Shown piece by piece: positions 17,146-26,178 of a stretch of DNA of 55,562 bases. The translations under genes were made by a program, and so were the position numbers. The DNA comes from Phycisphaerae bacterium. Lineage in GTDB: Bacteria > Planctomycetota > Phycisphaerae > UBA1845. The notes beneath the pieces are model-generated. The model saw only the letters and a list, made by a program, of their open reading frames with translations. It had not been told where the DNA came from and did no database searches. Numbering within the stretch: the first letter of the stretch is position 1; each line of letters opens with the position of its first letter. The stretch lies in the NCBI GenBank assembly GCA_029260055.1, contig JAJDDX010000212.1, positions 1 to 55,562 on the forward strand, given 5' to 3'.

Positions 17146-17235
17146 TCCAGCGGTGACGTAACGGGCGACCCTAATGGCACTTACGAATCCACCGAAGAGG
17201 ACTTGGGGTCCTGCTTGGCGCATTTGGCCGCCAAA

Positions 17236-20200
17236 TCACCCGGTTGGTCGGCCCGCCGTGGACCCTCGCAGGAGCACCCTCAGTGCGGCTTGGCGAAGTG
17301 AGTTGGTCAGCGCGGTATCGGCACGGAGGTGATCGGCTACGGTCAGTGGATCGCCAAGCTCGTCGAGCAAACGGTCCACCATAAGTTCGGCTTCGCGCCG
17401 GAGTTGCTTCAAGCGTTGGAGATTCCGCCGGCGATTGCCGGGTGGAACCGAATCCCAGACGCGCACGGTGCCGTCGCCGGAGGCGGAGACGAGCATCGTG
17501 CCGTCGGGGCTGAAGCCAACGGCATGTACGTAGGCCTTGTGCCCGGGAAGAACGGCGACTCGTTCGAACGACTCCGTATCCCAGAGCATGATGTTTCCGT
17601 CGTCCCCACCGGTTACGAGTCGCGAACCGTCCGGACTAAAGGCAAACCCGTAGACATCGCCGATGTGGCCGGACAGGCTCGCCAGCTTTGCGCCGCCGGC
17701 GATATCCCAGACGGTGGGCCCCAGTTCCTCGAAACAAGTCGCCAGCAAGGTTCCATCCGAGCTGAAAGCCAGTGAAGAGTGGGCTTTCGTCAGTTTGTCC
17801 AGGTGGAAGACCTGCTCATTTGTGGCTACGTTGATGACCTGAAGACCCGTCTCGTCCCGACGGGCCATGAGGCTTCCGTCCGGACTCATGAAGAGTCTGT
17901 ACCTCCTGTGGTCGCCTCGAGTGATCTGAGAAAAATGCTCCGGCCAACTCGTCTCCGTGGACTTCAGCGTCTCGAACAGCGCAATGTCGGACGCCATGCG
18001 AGGCGACGTAAGGCGCGCGCCAGTGGCCGGATCCCAAACGGCAAAGCGATAGGGATCCTTCCCGTCGTGCGCAAGCAGTCGCGTGCCGTCCGGCGTGAAG
18101 GCCATCGCCTCGAATGGGGAGGACGCTGAGAGGACGGCGAGCGGATCGCCGGTCAGCGCGTCCCACAATCGCACCGTGTTGTCCCAGGCACTCGAAGCGA
18201 TGAGTCCGGGCTCGCCGGGTTCCGGACTGAAGGCCGCGCAGTAGACGTAGCTCTCGTGCCCGCGCAGCACGAGGCGTGCGTCTTGCCTCCAGGACCACAC
18301 CCGAAGCCCATCGGCGGCGCCACCGGCCAAAAGTGCGTTGTCCCCGGAGAAGGCAAGCGACTTGGCATTCCCGCCGACGAACACGCGCAAGGTGTCGCCC
18401 GCAGAGACCTCCCAGATGCGGGTGGTACCGTCGGAGGATGAACTCGCCAGGTAGGAGCCATCCGAAGAGAAAGCCAGCCCCGTGACGCTCGTCTTATGGC
18501 CGTAGAGCGCGCGCGAGATTTCTAATGTGGACGAATCCAGAAGCAGGATCCTCTCCTCATACTGTCCGACGGCGAGCAGCGCGCCATCTGGGCTGAATGC
18601 GAGCGAACGGACGCCATCAACGAGCACCCTCGAAGCGAGCCGCTCTCCGGCTATCGAGTTGACGGTCAGCGTCAATTCGCGTGACCGGCTGTAGGCAGCG
18701 ATAGCCACGCGCTTTGCCTCCCGGTCGAAAACCGTGAACTTCGTACTGCTCGGCAGGTCGAGGGGCGTGTGTGATCGAACCGAACCCGTCGAAGTCTCAC
18801 GAATCGTATGGCTCCCGTCGTTCAACAGAGTCGCGACCAACGAACCATCAGGGCTAAAGCGCGTATACTGCGCGTCGATCGGGCCGGCGGGGATTTCGAG
18901 CAGGCGCTTGCCCGTCGCAGTGTCCCAGACGACGAACTTGTCCTTCCCTGTGGTGGCTTCGCCATCTTCCGCGTCGAGCCGGCCCTTCGGCGACAAGAGT
19001 GTCGCCAGGTGCGTGCCGCTTGGCGACAGACAGGGGGCGGTCAGAACGCCGTCTCCGTCGCTGAAGACCGCCACCGCCTCGCCCGACTCCAGGTCGATCA
19101 ACTCGATGCCATCACCACGCGGCCGCGCGCCGGTTAACAACCCGTCGGCCCGCCGGGCTACGGTCGAAGCGTACCGCCCAACCGGTCGCTCGGCCTGGTA
19201 CGACGCAATCCGGGCGTCGAGCCTGGCGGACAGATGACGCCACTCCCAGCCGCGGTACTCCGGAGGTGCGGACTCGAGCTGCTGGAGCGCCAGAATCGGA
19301 TCGGTGTCACCGACGGCCTCCGCGGCAGTCAGGTTCGCGCGATACGCCAGGCCTCTGGCACCAGCCTCACTCAGTACGGCACGCCGCTCGTTCTCGGCGG
19401 CGAGCCTCCGCTCGCGTGCGGCGCGCACGGCAAACGTCAGTGACGAAACGATGCCGGCCACCAGAATCAGAAGCGATAACACCAGCCCGGCCACGAGACC
19501 TCTGTTGCGCCGGGCGAACTTGCCGAGTTGATAGAAAGTACTCGGCGGACGAGCCGTGATCGGCTCGTTGGCCAAATAGCGTCGGATGTCGGCGGCCATC
19601 GCCGCGGCGGACTGATAGCGGCGCTGCGGGTCTTTTTCGAGCGCCTTGGTTGCTATGGTGTCGATGTCGCCGCGGAAGATCGTGCGGATCGAGCTCAGCC
19701 GTGTCGGCTCATCTTCGCGAATGATCCGCGCCGCCTCGGGGACCGGCTTGTGCCGTAGGTCGAACGGCAGACGGCCGCTGAGCAGCTCGTACATCAGAAC
19801 GCCGAGCGCGTAGATGTCAGTGCGCGTATCCACTTCGCGCGAGTCACCGGCTACCTGCTCCGGGCTCATGTAGGGCACGGTGCCGATGAGCTGCCCCACG
19901 TCGGTCTGGACCGTCGTCACCTGGATGTCGGAGTCCGTGGCCCTGGCGACGCCGAAGTCGAGCACCTTGGGCTGCCCAAGTTGAGCGAATCGAGTATCGC
20001 CGCCGACACTGGTCGCCGCGGGCTCCTCGACGACCAGCACGTTGTCCGGTTTGAGGTCGCGATGCACGATGCCCTTCTGGTGGGCGTGGTGGACGGCATC
20101 GCAAACGCGGGCCACCAGTTCGAGTCGTTCGCGCGTGCCGAGTCCATGTCGCTCGGCATACCGCCGCAATTCCTCCCCGTCCACGTACTCCATCGCGAAG

Positions 20201-20694
20201 TAGGGCTGCCGGCCGGAATCGGTCTCGATCGCTCCCGCTTCGTAGATCTGTGCGATGCCCGGATGCTGGAGTCGGCCGAGCAGTTCCGCCTCCTGCCGAA
20301 AACGCCGCATGAGGCCCCGCGACATCGCCCCGCGGCGGATCATCTTCAACGCGACGCGACGGTGTGGCTGATCCTGCTGCGCCTCGTAAACGGTTCCCAT
20401 TCCGCCGGCGCCGATCTTCCTGAGCACCCGATAACGCCCGACCTTCGAAGGGGCCCCCGTGCCTGACTCCGCCCCGGTCGCCAGCGCTTCACCGAGCAAC
20501 TCGCGGCCGATACCCAGCTCGCTCTCACCGAACGCATCTTCGTCATCGTGATCATGTGCCAGCAGCGACTCGACCTCGCCACGCAGCTCGTCGTCTTGAC
20601 CACAGGCTTGGTCCAGGAATGTCTTGCGCTCGGACCCGTCCAGATCGGCGGCGGCGAAGAAGACTTCCTTGATGCGTTTTCGGTCGCCGCTCAT
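17236..20694 (-). CDS. Receptor-like Ser/Thr kinase with WD40 repeats
   Basis: A 1152-residue membrane kinase. Residues 1-60 are the helical lead common to planctomycete sigma-linked kinases (LDQACGQDDELRGEVESLL). The kinase domain (about 88-370) has GAGGMG (95-100), Lys117, HRDLKPDN (211-218) and DFG (246-248). One transmembrane helix follows near residue 415-435, then WD40 repeats from about 510 to 1100, with many FSPDGxxLA and DGTxRIW units, placing the propeller outside the cytoplasm. The ATG at 20694 overlaps the sigma gene stop (ATGA), so both are translated together. The likely job is to sense through the propeller and act on the neighbouring sigma factor; ligand and targets are unknown. 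Confidence 0.92.
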   Translation of the reverse strand: MSGDRKRIKEVFFAAADLDGSERKTFLDQACGQDDELRGEVESLLAHDHDDEDAFGESELGIGRELLGEALATGAESGTGAPSKVGRYRVLRKIGAGGMGTVYEAQQDQPHRRVALKMIRRGAMSRGLMRRFRQEAELLGRLQHPGIAQIYEAGAIETDSGRQPYFAMEYVDGEELRRYAERHGLGTRERLELVARVCDAVHHAHQKGIVHRDLKPDNVLVVEEPAATSVGGDTRFAQLGQPKVLDFGVARATDSDIQVTTVQTDVGQLIGTVPYMSPEQVAGDSREVDTRTDIYALGVLMYELLSGRLPFDLRHKPVPEAARIIREDEPTRLSSIRTIFRGDIDTIATKALEKDPQRRYQSAAAMAADIRRYLANEPITARPPSTFYQLGKFARRNRGLVAGLVLSLLILVAGIVSSLTFAVRAARERRLAAENERRAVLSEAGARGLAYRANLTAAEAVGDTDPILALQQLESAPPEYRGWEWRHLSARLDARIASYQAERPVGRYASTVARRADGLLTGARPRGDGIELIDLESGEAVAVFSDGDGVLTAPCLSPSGTHLATLLSPKGRLDAEDGEATTGKDKFVVWDTATGKRLLEIPAGPIDAQYTRFSPDGSLVATLLNDGSHTIRETSTGSVRSHTPLDLPSSTKFTVFDREAKRVAIAAYSRSRELTLTVNSIAGERLASRVLVDGVRSLAFSPDGALLAVGQYEERILLLDSSTLEISRALYGHKTSVTGLAFSSDGSYLASSSSDGTTRIWEVSAGDTLRVFVGGNAKSLAFSGDNALLAGGAADGLRVWSWRQDARLVLRGHESYVYCAAFSPEPGEPGLIASSAWDNTVRLWDALTGDPLAVLSASSPFEAMAFTPDGTRLLAHDGKDPYRFAVWDPATGARLTSPRMASDIALFETLKSTETSWPEHFSQITRGDHRRYRLFMSPDGSLMARRDETGLQVINVATNEQVFHLDKLTKAHSSLAFSSDGTLLATCFEELGPTVWDIAGGAKLASLSGHIGDVYGFAFSPDGSRLVTGGDDGNIMLWDTESFERVAVLPGHKAYVHAVGFSPDGTMLVSASGDGTVRVWDSVPPGNRRRNLQRLKQLRREAELMVDRLLDELGDPLTVADHLRADTALTNSLRQAALRVLLRGSTAGRPTG

Positions 20695-21272
20695 GGCGGT
20701 GCTTCCTCGCCGAGTTCGCGGCGGAGCCACGCTTTGGCCATCCGCCATTCGCGTTTGACGGTCGGCGCCGAGATGCCGAGGACGAGCGCCACATCGTCCA
20801 CGCTGAGTCCGGCGAGAAAGCGCAGCTCGACGATTCGGCATTGCCTCTCGTCGATGGTGCCGAGCTTCGCAAGGGCGTCGTCGAGTGCCATCAGGTCAAC
20901 ACCGTCGGTCGCCGGGGGCGTCTTGAGACCCGACAGCGTGATTCGCTCTCGTCCTGACCCACCGCGCTTGGCGGCACGCTTCGCCCGGGCATGATCGGTG
21001 AGAATCTGCCGCATCGCCCGTGCGGCCACTGCAAAGAAATGAGCCCGCCCTTGCCAGTCTCCGCCGGCTGAGCCGAGCAGCTTCACATAGGCTTCGTGCA
21101 CCAGAGCCGTCGGCTGGAGCGTGTGGTCGGATCGCTCGCGGCGGAAGAAGTCGCCGGCCAGAGCACGCAGGTTCTCGTAGACGACCGGCAGCAGCTCAGA
21201 GACGGCCGCCTCGTCACCCCGCGCGGCGCGCGCGAGCATCTGCGTCACCTCGTTGGGTGCCCCGGACTCCAC
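20691..21272 (-). CDS. ECF-like RNA polymerase sigma factor (planctomycete X6 type)
   Basis: A 193-residue sigma-70-family factor with region 2 (LLPVVYENLRALAGDFFRRE, then LVHEAYVKL and HFFAVAARAMRQILTDHARA) and region 4 (RIVELRFLAGLSVDDVALVL then the helix-turn-helix SAPTVKREWRMAKAWL). This matches the TIGR02999-like subfamily frequent in Planctomycetes and Verrucomicrobia. GTG at 21272 is chosen because AAGGAGT lies eight bases upstream; an ATG at 21347 is the alternative. No anti-sigma gene is adjacent; instead the coupled WD40 kinase probably controls it, as proposed for such pairs. Promoter at 21309-21337. Confidence 0.88.
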   Translation of the reverse strand: MESGAPNEVTQMLARAARGDEAAVSELLPVVYENLRALAGDFFRRERSDHTLQPTALVHEAYVKLLGSAGGDWQGRAHFFAVAARAMRQILTDHARAKRAAKRGGSGRERITLSGLKTPPATDGVDLMALDDALAKLGTIDERQCRIVELRFLAGLSVDDVALVLGISAPTVKREWRMAKAWLRRELGEEAPP

Positions 21273-21588
21273 GTCTCGTAACTCCTTGAAGTACAGACCC
21301 TTATGCGCATGGTATCGCGATCGAGGGCATGGTTCAACAAGATTCAACCACCGATAAGACCCGGCCCGCGCGGCACCTCACGGGCGTCGGCCCGGGTAGT
21401 TCACGATCTTAGTGAGTTTTCATGATCTCCCACCCGGCCGCTTTACGCAATCCGGATGATGGCGGCGGCGATCTGCCGCCAGCGCGATGCCGCCAGCGAA
21501 GTGCCCCAGGCTCCGCGGAGGCATGGCGACGAGTGTGAGCGGGTAGGACCTTCCGCCGCCTTGGATGCACAGCATAGGAGACCCCGAA
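21273..21588. other. Divergent region, sigma factor / secreted protease
   Basis: A 316-bp non-coding stretch. It holds a sigma-70-like promoter for the sigma/kinase pair (21309-21337). TTCAAC occurs twice (21334-21339 and 21344-21349), a possible regulator site. No clear promoter was found for the protease in the other direction. Confidence 0.4.
21309..21337 (-). promoter_or_regulatory. Putative promoter of the sigma-kinase pair
   Basis: Minus strand TTGAAC (21337-21332), 17-bp spacer, TACCAT (21314-21309). Both boxes match four of six sigma-70 consensus bases. If the upstream ATG at 21347 were the true sigma start, this site could not serve it, which favours the GTG at 21272. Confidence 0.35.
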
Positions 21589-24500
21589 ATGAAAGACCGT
21601 CATCCCAGACTAAAAGCCCCCGCGATGATTGCCTTTGTTCTACTCGGACTCGCGACAATCGCGGCCCGGGGCCAGCAGCCGAACGCGCCGGCGCAGGTCG
21701 CCACGCCGGTGGGCGGATGCGGCCTGCTGGTTCCGATGGGTCAGGAAGTCCAGGACCCGAAGGCAGCGACCAAGAACTGGATCGTGCGCAGTCGGGCCGT
21801 CACGCTCGACCCGGGGATGCTGGGCGTCTTGGAACAGGATCCACCGGAAGGGCTGACCATCGAGCTGTTCGACGACGTGAGCGTCCAGCCCGTCTTCCGG
21901 CATTTCAACTCGCTCGCCCCGGGCGAGTACACATGGACCGGTTCGTTGGCGGACAACGAACTCAGCAGCTTTGTCCTCTCCGTCCACGACGAGGTCATGG
22001 TGGCCGTGTTCCGTTCGATCACCAAGGGGACGCATGAGGTTCGTACCGGCGGCGACGGGATCCACTTTGTCCGCGAAGTGGATCCGGCCAAGCAAGGGCG
22101 TTGCGGCGGGGGTATCGCTCCGGTCGTCGACCCGCACGAAATCGCCCCAGAGGAAATTCGGGGCGGCGACGCGGGCTCCCGTGGCTCGACCATCTCCGTG
22201 CTGGTCGTGTCCACAACGGCCGCGAGCGCCCCAGGCGGCACGCAGGCTCTGGCCAACGCCTGCATCGCCGACACAAACGATCGATTCGCCAACAGCAACA
22301 TCTCTCACCGTGTTGAATTGGCCGCGGCCTGGCGCGTCGGCTACGTGGAATCCGGGGAAGCAGGAACGGATCTCCAGCGTCTCAGGGAGGTTGGCGACGG
22401 CTACATGGACGAGGTCCACGGATGGCGCACCTATCTGGGTGCCGACCTGGTTGCGCTCATTGTCGATGATTTCGCCCTCGACCCGGACACGGCAGGCATT
22501 GGGTACAGACCCGTCGTCGCCATGTCAGCCGACCTGGCCTTCAGCGTAACGGTGGCCGACTATGCCGTGAGCAATGGCACTTTCGCCCACGAACTGGGCC
22601 ACAACTTCAGTTGCCACCATCACCCGAGCGACAACGGAGCCGGCAACGACCCCACCATCTACGACTACGGCTTCGGGCATCGCTATCACGTCTTGCCCCT
22701 GTCGTGGTACCGCACGACGATGGCCTATAATGACGATCCGGGGCACACCCGGATTTCACACTTCTCCAACCCGGATGTCGACCACGGCAACGGCGTCTTC
22801 GATGCACCCACAGGCACCGGTACGAGAGACAACGCGCGAGTCATCGACAACACCGGCGCTGCGGTCGCCGCGTACATGACACCCAGCTCGCCGAACGAAA
22901 TCTGGGTCGACGATGATTACACAGCGGGGAATTGCGACGGCCACACTTGGGGATACGACGCGTTCGACACGATGTTCGAGGCGGTGCTCTTCATCGAGGC
23001 GCCCGGGGTCATCCATGTCGCCGCCGGGTTATACGATCACCCGGCCGCAATCACGATGCTGAACCAGGTCGAGATCCTGGGGGCGGGTCCCTCGGCGTCG
23101 ATCATCCGGTCCGGCTACAATTCCTGGGTTGGGCCCATTCCGGCCGTCGTCGCTGAGGCGGGCATCGATGCGACGGCGGTTCTCGACGGATTCAAGATCG
23201 TGGCGGCTGCTTGCCCCCCCTGTCCGCCCACCAACGGCCTGTACAGCGTCGGCTCGCCAACCGTACGCAACTGCAATTTCCACCGCGAGTATTCGGGGGG
23301 CATGACCGGAGGGTTCGCACGCGGCGTCTTGTGCGATGGCGGCGCGCCGACCTTCACCGACTGCACCTTCACACAGGACCTGCCTCCGTCGCAAGGGGGG
23401 ATTATGCCCGCGATGGAGGTCGCCTATGCCGGCCCCACGCTTCGCAATTGCCGGTTCACGAACAACGGTAGTCTCGTCTCGGCACTGTTCAGCACCGGCA
23501 GCGCACTCACGCTCGTCGACTGTACCTTCAGCGGCAACGAAGGCCAGAAGGTGATGTTGAGTGAAGACTGCACGGGCACGCTTGATCGCTGCGCCTTCAC
23601 CGGGAACGCCACGGCCAGGATGGCCATGGAGAACGTCAACAGCGACCTTGTGATTACCAACAGCACCTTCAGTGGTAACACCTCCGGGGGGGCGGAGAGT
23701 GCCGCGATGCACAACTTGGGCAGCAGCCCGACGATCATCAACTGCACGTTCAGCCGTAACGACAGCGTGGCCGCCGCAGACAGCGTGAGCAGCGCCGGTG
23801 GTAGCGTTCCCACGCTGACCAACTGCATCCTCTGGAACGGGGGGGCACCCGATGCGAACGGACAGATCGACGGTCCGGCGAACGTGACCTACAGCTGTGT
23901 CGAAGGCGGCTGGGCGGGCATGGGGAACATGGACGCCGATCCGCGCTTCATGGACGCCGACGGCCCGGACAACACACCGGGGACCCAAGACGATGACCTT
24001 CGTCTTATGAGCACTTCGCCTGCCATCGACGCCGGCAATGACGAAGCCCTACCGGCCGGAATCACGGCCGACATGGGCGGCGGTCCGCGGATTCAGCAGT
24101 GCGAAATCGATATGGGGGCCTATGAAGTAGCTGTTGGAGTTGACTGCAACAACAATGGCCTCACGGACGGGTGCGAGTGCGCGCCGTTCCCCTGGACCCT
24201 CTTTGAGAACACCACCGGCGCTGGTGATCAAACCTTTACCGGCCCGCCGGATGATCAGTACGCCGGCATCGGCGGCCAGGTCGTCACCTATGACCTCGTC
24301 GACGCACTCGCGGCCGACGCGGCCGGCCCGGACTTCAATGTGTACGAGGTCGATCAGGGCGGACCCGAATTCCACAGCCTCGACGACGTCGCCGTCAGCG
24401 CCGACGGAGTCGACTTCTACTCGATCATCGATTCAGAGGGACCCGTCGTGCGGATCCCCGGCGATGAGATGAACGCCGATGACGCGTTCGCCCGGTCGTA

Positions 24501-24906
24501 CGACATCGGGTCCTCGGGTCTGAGCGTGGTTCGGTACATCCGCCTTGATGGTGTGGGAGACGGTGCGGGGGGTGGCTCCGCCGGGTTCGACCTCGACGCG
24601 ATCGGCGTTATCCATGTCGCCGGAGACTGCAACACGAACGGCGTGCCTGACGAATGTGACATCGCCGACGGCACCAGCGATGACATGAACGGCAACGGCT
24701 TCCCTGACGAGTGCGATCCGGTCAGCGGCGATCTGGACGGTGACGGGGACGTCGACCTCGACGACTGCTTCATCTTCGTCGAGTGCCTGGACGGCCCGGA
24801 CACCGGATATCCGCAGGGTTGCGACGCGGCTGACCTCGACATCGACGGCGACGTGGATCTCAACGATGCCGCCCTGTTCCAGATGGCCTTCGCCGGATCA
24901 ATGTGA
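21589..24906 (+). CDS. Secreted metzincin-like protease with beta-helix and dockerin-like C-terminus
   Basis: A 1105-residue exported protein. A signal peptide (about 1-32, ending ARGQ) precedes a reprolysin-like domain with HELGH (334-338), third His344 and a Met-turn in TTMAY. The canonical glycine of HExxHxxGxxH is serine here (341). Residues about 450-860 hold short repeats such as CTFSGNxxQ and NSTFSGNTS, typical of right-handed parallel beta-helices. The C-terminus has DCNTNGVPDECD followed by a dockerin-like pair (GDLDGDGDVDLDDC and DLDIDGDVDLNDA), which binds calcium in other proteins. The ATG at 21589 has GGAG eight bases upstream. A cell-surface or secreted hydrolase is likely; substrate unknown. 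Confidence 0.85.
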   Translation: MKDRHPRLKAPAMIAFVLLGLATIAARGQQPNAPAQVATPVGGCGLLVPMGQEVQDPKAATKNWIVRSRAVTLDPGMLGVLEQDPPEGLTIELFDDVSVQPVFRHFNSLAPGEYTWTGSLADNELSSFVLSVHDEVMVAVFRSITKGTHEVRTGGDGIHFVREVDPAKQGRCGGGIAPVVDPHEIAPEEIRGGDAGSRGSTISVLVVSTTAASAPGGTQALANACIADTNDRFANSNISHRVELAAAWRVGYVESGEAGTDLQRLREVGDGYMDEVHGWRTYLGADLVALIVDDFALDPDTAGIGYRPVVAMSADLAFSVTVADYAVSNGTFAHELGHNFSCHHHPSDNGAGNDPTIYDYGFGHRYHVLPLSWYRTTMAYNDDPGHTRISHFSNPDVDHGNGVFDAPTGTGTRDNARVIDNTGAAVAAYMTPSSPNEIWVDDDYTAGNCDGHTWGYDAFDTMFEAVLFIEAPGVIHVAAGLYDHPAAITMLNQVEILGAGPSASIIRSGYNSWVGPIPAVVAEAGIDATAVLDGFKIVAAACPPCPPTNGLYSVGSPTVRNCNFHREYSGGMTGGFARGVLCDGGAPTFTDCTFTQDLPPSQGGIMPAMEVAYAGPTLRNCRFTNNGSLVSALFSTGSALTLVDCTFSGNEGQKVMLSEDCTGTLDRCAFTGNATARMAMENVNSDLVITNSTFSGNTSGGAESAAMHNLGSSPTIINCTFSRNDSVAAADSVSSAGGSVPTLTNCILWNGGAPDANGQIDGPANVTYSCVEGGWAGMGNMDADPRFMDADGPDNTPGTQDDDLRLMSTSPAIDAGNDEALPAGITADMGGGPRIQQCEIDMGAYEVAVGVDCNNNGLTDGCECAPFPWTLFENTTGAGDQTFTGPPDDQYAGIGGQVVTYDLVDALAADAAGPDFNVYEVDQGGPEFHSLDDVAVSADGVDFYSIIDSEGPVVRIPGDEMNADDAFARSYDIGSSGLSVVRYIRLDGVGDGAGGGSAGFDLDAIGVIHVAGDCNTNGVPDECDIADGTSDDMNGNGFPDECDPVSGDLDGDGDVDLDDCFIFVECLDGPDTGYPQGCDAADLDIDGDVDLNDAALFQMAFAGSM

Positions 24907-24923
24907 CGACCGTGACTTGAAAC

Positions 24924-24949
24924 TCGGGCCGCTGGTCGAGGCGGCCCGA
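24924..24949 (+). terminator. Intercistronic hairpin after the protease gene
   Basis: TCGGGCCGC (24924-24932) pairs perfectly with GCGGCCCGA (24941-24949) around an 8-base loop. It lies 17 bp after the protease stop and 24 bp before the next ATG. No T run follows, so it may act as a processing or attenuation structure separating expression of the protease from the two genes downstream. Confidence 0.45.
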
Positions 24950-24972
24950 CGAAACCTAACGGAGATTGAACG

Positions 24973-26178
24973 ATGAACACGAAGCATTCCACACGGTACA
25001 TTGTCCTGGCCACTTCGTGGCTCGTCCCTGCGTCGGGCGCGTTGTACGCGCAGACCCCGCTGACCACGGGGTTCACCTATCAGGGACAACTCAAGCAGAC
25101 CGGCGTCCCGCTGACCGGGACGGCCGACTTCGAGTTCAGCCTGTGGGACGCCGTCGGTGCCGGCGATCCGCCCACCGGCGGCAATCAGGTCGGCTCTACG
25201 CTGAGCGTCCCGGCGGTAAGCGTCAGCAACGGCCTGTTTACCACCACGCTGGACTTCGGCGTGGGCGCAATGAACGGTCGAGCCCGCTGGTTGCAGATCG
25301 GTGTGCGCTCGCCCGCGGGCGGCGGCGCCTTTACCACCCTGGCTCCGCGCCAAGCGATCACCGCCGCCCCCTATGCCATCGCGACGCTCGACCGCAACGC
25401 GCCCGCGGCGGCGTCGAGCTACAACTATGGCCTCCTGGGGGGCCTTGAAATCCAAAAATGCGTCCCTGACGACCAAAGTGACGGAAACCCGTGCCAGTCT
25501 AGGGTCGTACTCAGCGTCGGCCTGGCTGAGGGGCAGACGCTATGGCTGGAACACAGGCAGGACAGCCATCCGACAGAGGAGCTCCTGATAGCCATCACGA
25601 AGGTGGAAAGAGCCGGGTCGCCAGTGCCGGGCTTCTACGACGTAGAGATCGACTGCGTGGGGTTTCCGCACGCGCTGAGCTTCTCGGTCTCCCCGGATCA
25701 GCCGATCTATGCCTCATGGAACGATCCCGACCAGTCAAACTCGCTAAGCATCGAAGCCAGGCTCATAAGCGATAACTTGCTTTGGCTAACGCTCAGGCCT
25801 GGTCAAATCCATATGTTAACCAGCGAGTCTTCGGGGGTGATCATCGAAGCCCACGTCGAGCCGTACGAGCCTGCTTCCCGGGTGGTGCAACTGCAGACAC
25901 TTATAGGCAATGTCGGTCAATGGTCGGCGAACTACGTGGTTACGGTGACGGAATGTAGTCCCACCATCGCACCCGTCGTGGCGCAGTGGATCAGGATGGA
26001 CTCCGCGCAGGCCCCGACGCTGACGTTCGACGTGCGGTCGAGCGAACCGTTCACCGGCGGCGAGGCATGTACGCTGACGCTGATGTCGCCGGACGCATAC
26101 ATATACTACGAAGTGCCGGTCGTCTTCCCGCCACCGTCGCGGAGCCCAGAGCGAGGAACCACGGGAGGCACGCCATGA
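24973..26178 (+). CDS. Secreted protein of unknown function
   Basis: A 401-residue protein with a signal peptide (cleavage near ALYAQ, residue 27). Residues 30-140 contain GFTYQGQLKQTGVPLTG then LFTTTLDFG, and APRQAITAAPYA, a domain recurring in planctomycete exported proteins, usually at the N-terminus of long surface proteins; no function is known to me. The remainder has no recognisable family and a different feel (fewer repeats, more acidic). The ATG has CGGAG at ten bases. Its stop overlaps the next ATG (ATGA at 26175-26178), so the pair is translationally coupled. Confidence 0.75.
   Translation: MNTKHSTRYIVLATSWLVPASGALYAQTPLTTGFTYQGQLKQTGVPLTGTADFEFSLWDAVGAGDPPTGGNQVGSTLSVPAVSVSNGLFTTTLDFGVGAMNGRARWLQIGVRSPAGGGAFTTLAPRQAITAAPYAIATLDRNAPAAASSYNYGLLGGLEIQKCVPDDQSDGNPCQSRVVLSVGLAEGQTLWLEHRQDSHPTEELLIAITKVERAGSPVPGFYDVEIDCVGFPHALSFSVSPDQPIYASWNDPDQSNSLSIEARLISDNLLWLTLRPGQIHMLTSESSGVIIEAHVEPYEPASRVVQLQTLIGNVGQWSANYVVTVTECSPTIAPVVAQWIRMDSAQAPTLTFDVRSSEPFTGGEACTLTLMSPDAYIYYEVPVVFPPPSRSPERGTTGGTP

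Larger units (their letters stand above)
16915..17235. other. Intergenic region with hairpins, REP-like palindrome and tRNA remnant
   Basis: Between two convergent genes. A 6-bp perfect hairpin (GCCCGA 16991-16996 with TCGGGC 17005-17010) may terminate the kinase operon, but it has no T tract. The palindrome at 17020-17062 and the tRNA-Ser remnant at 17085-17145 are listed separately. No open frame here is credible. Confidence 0.5.

Noticed and set aside
25986-26174. N-terminal extension of the Cys-rich repeat protein
   Set aside because: It overlaps the upstream gene out of frame; the ATG at 26175 gives a clean signal peptide and an ATGA overlap.
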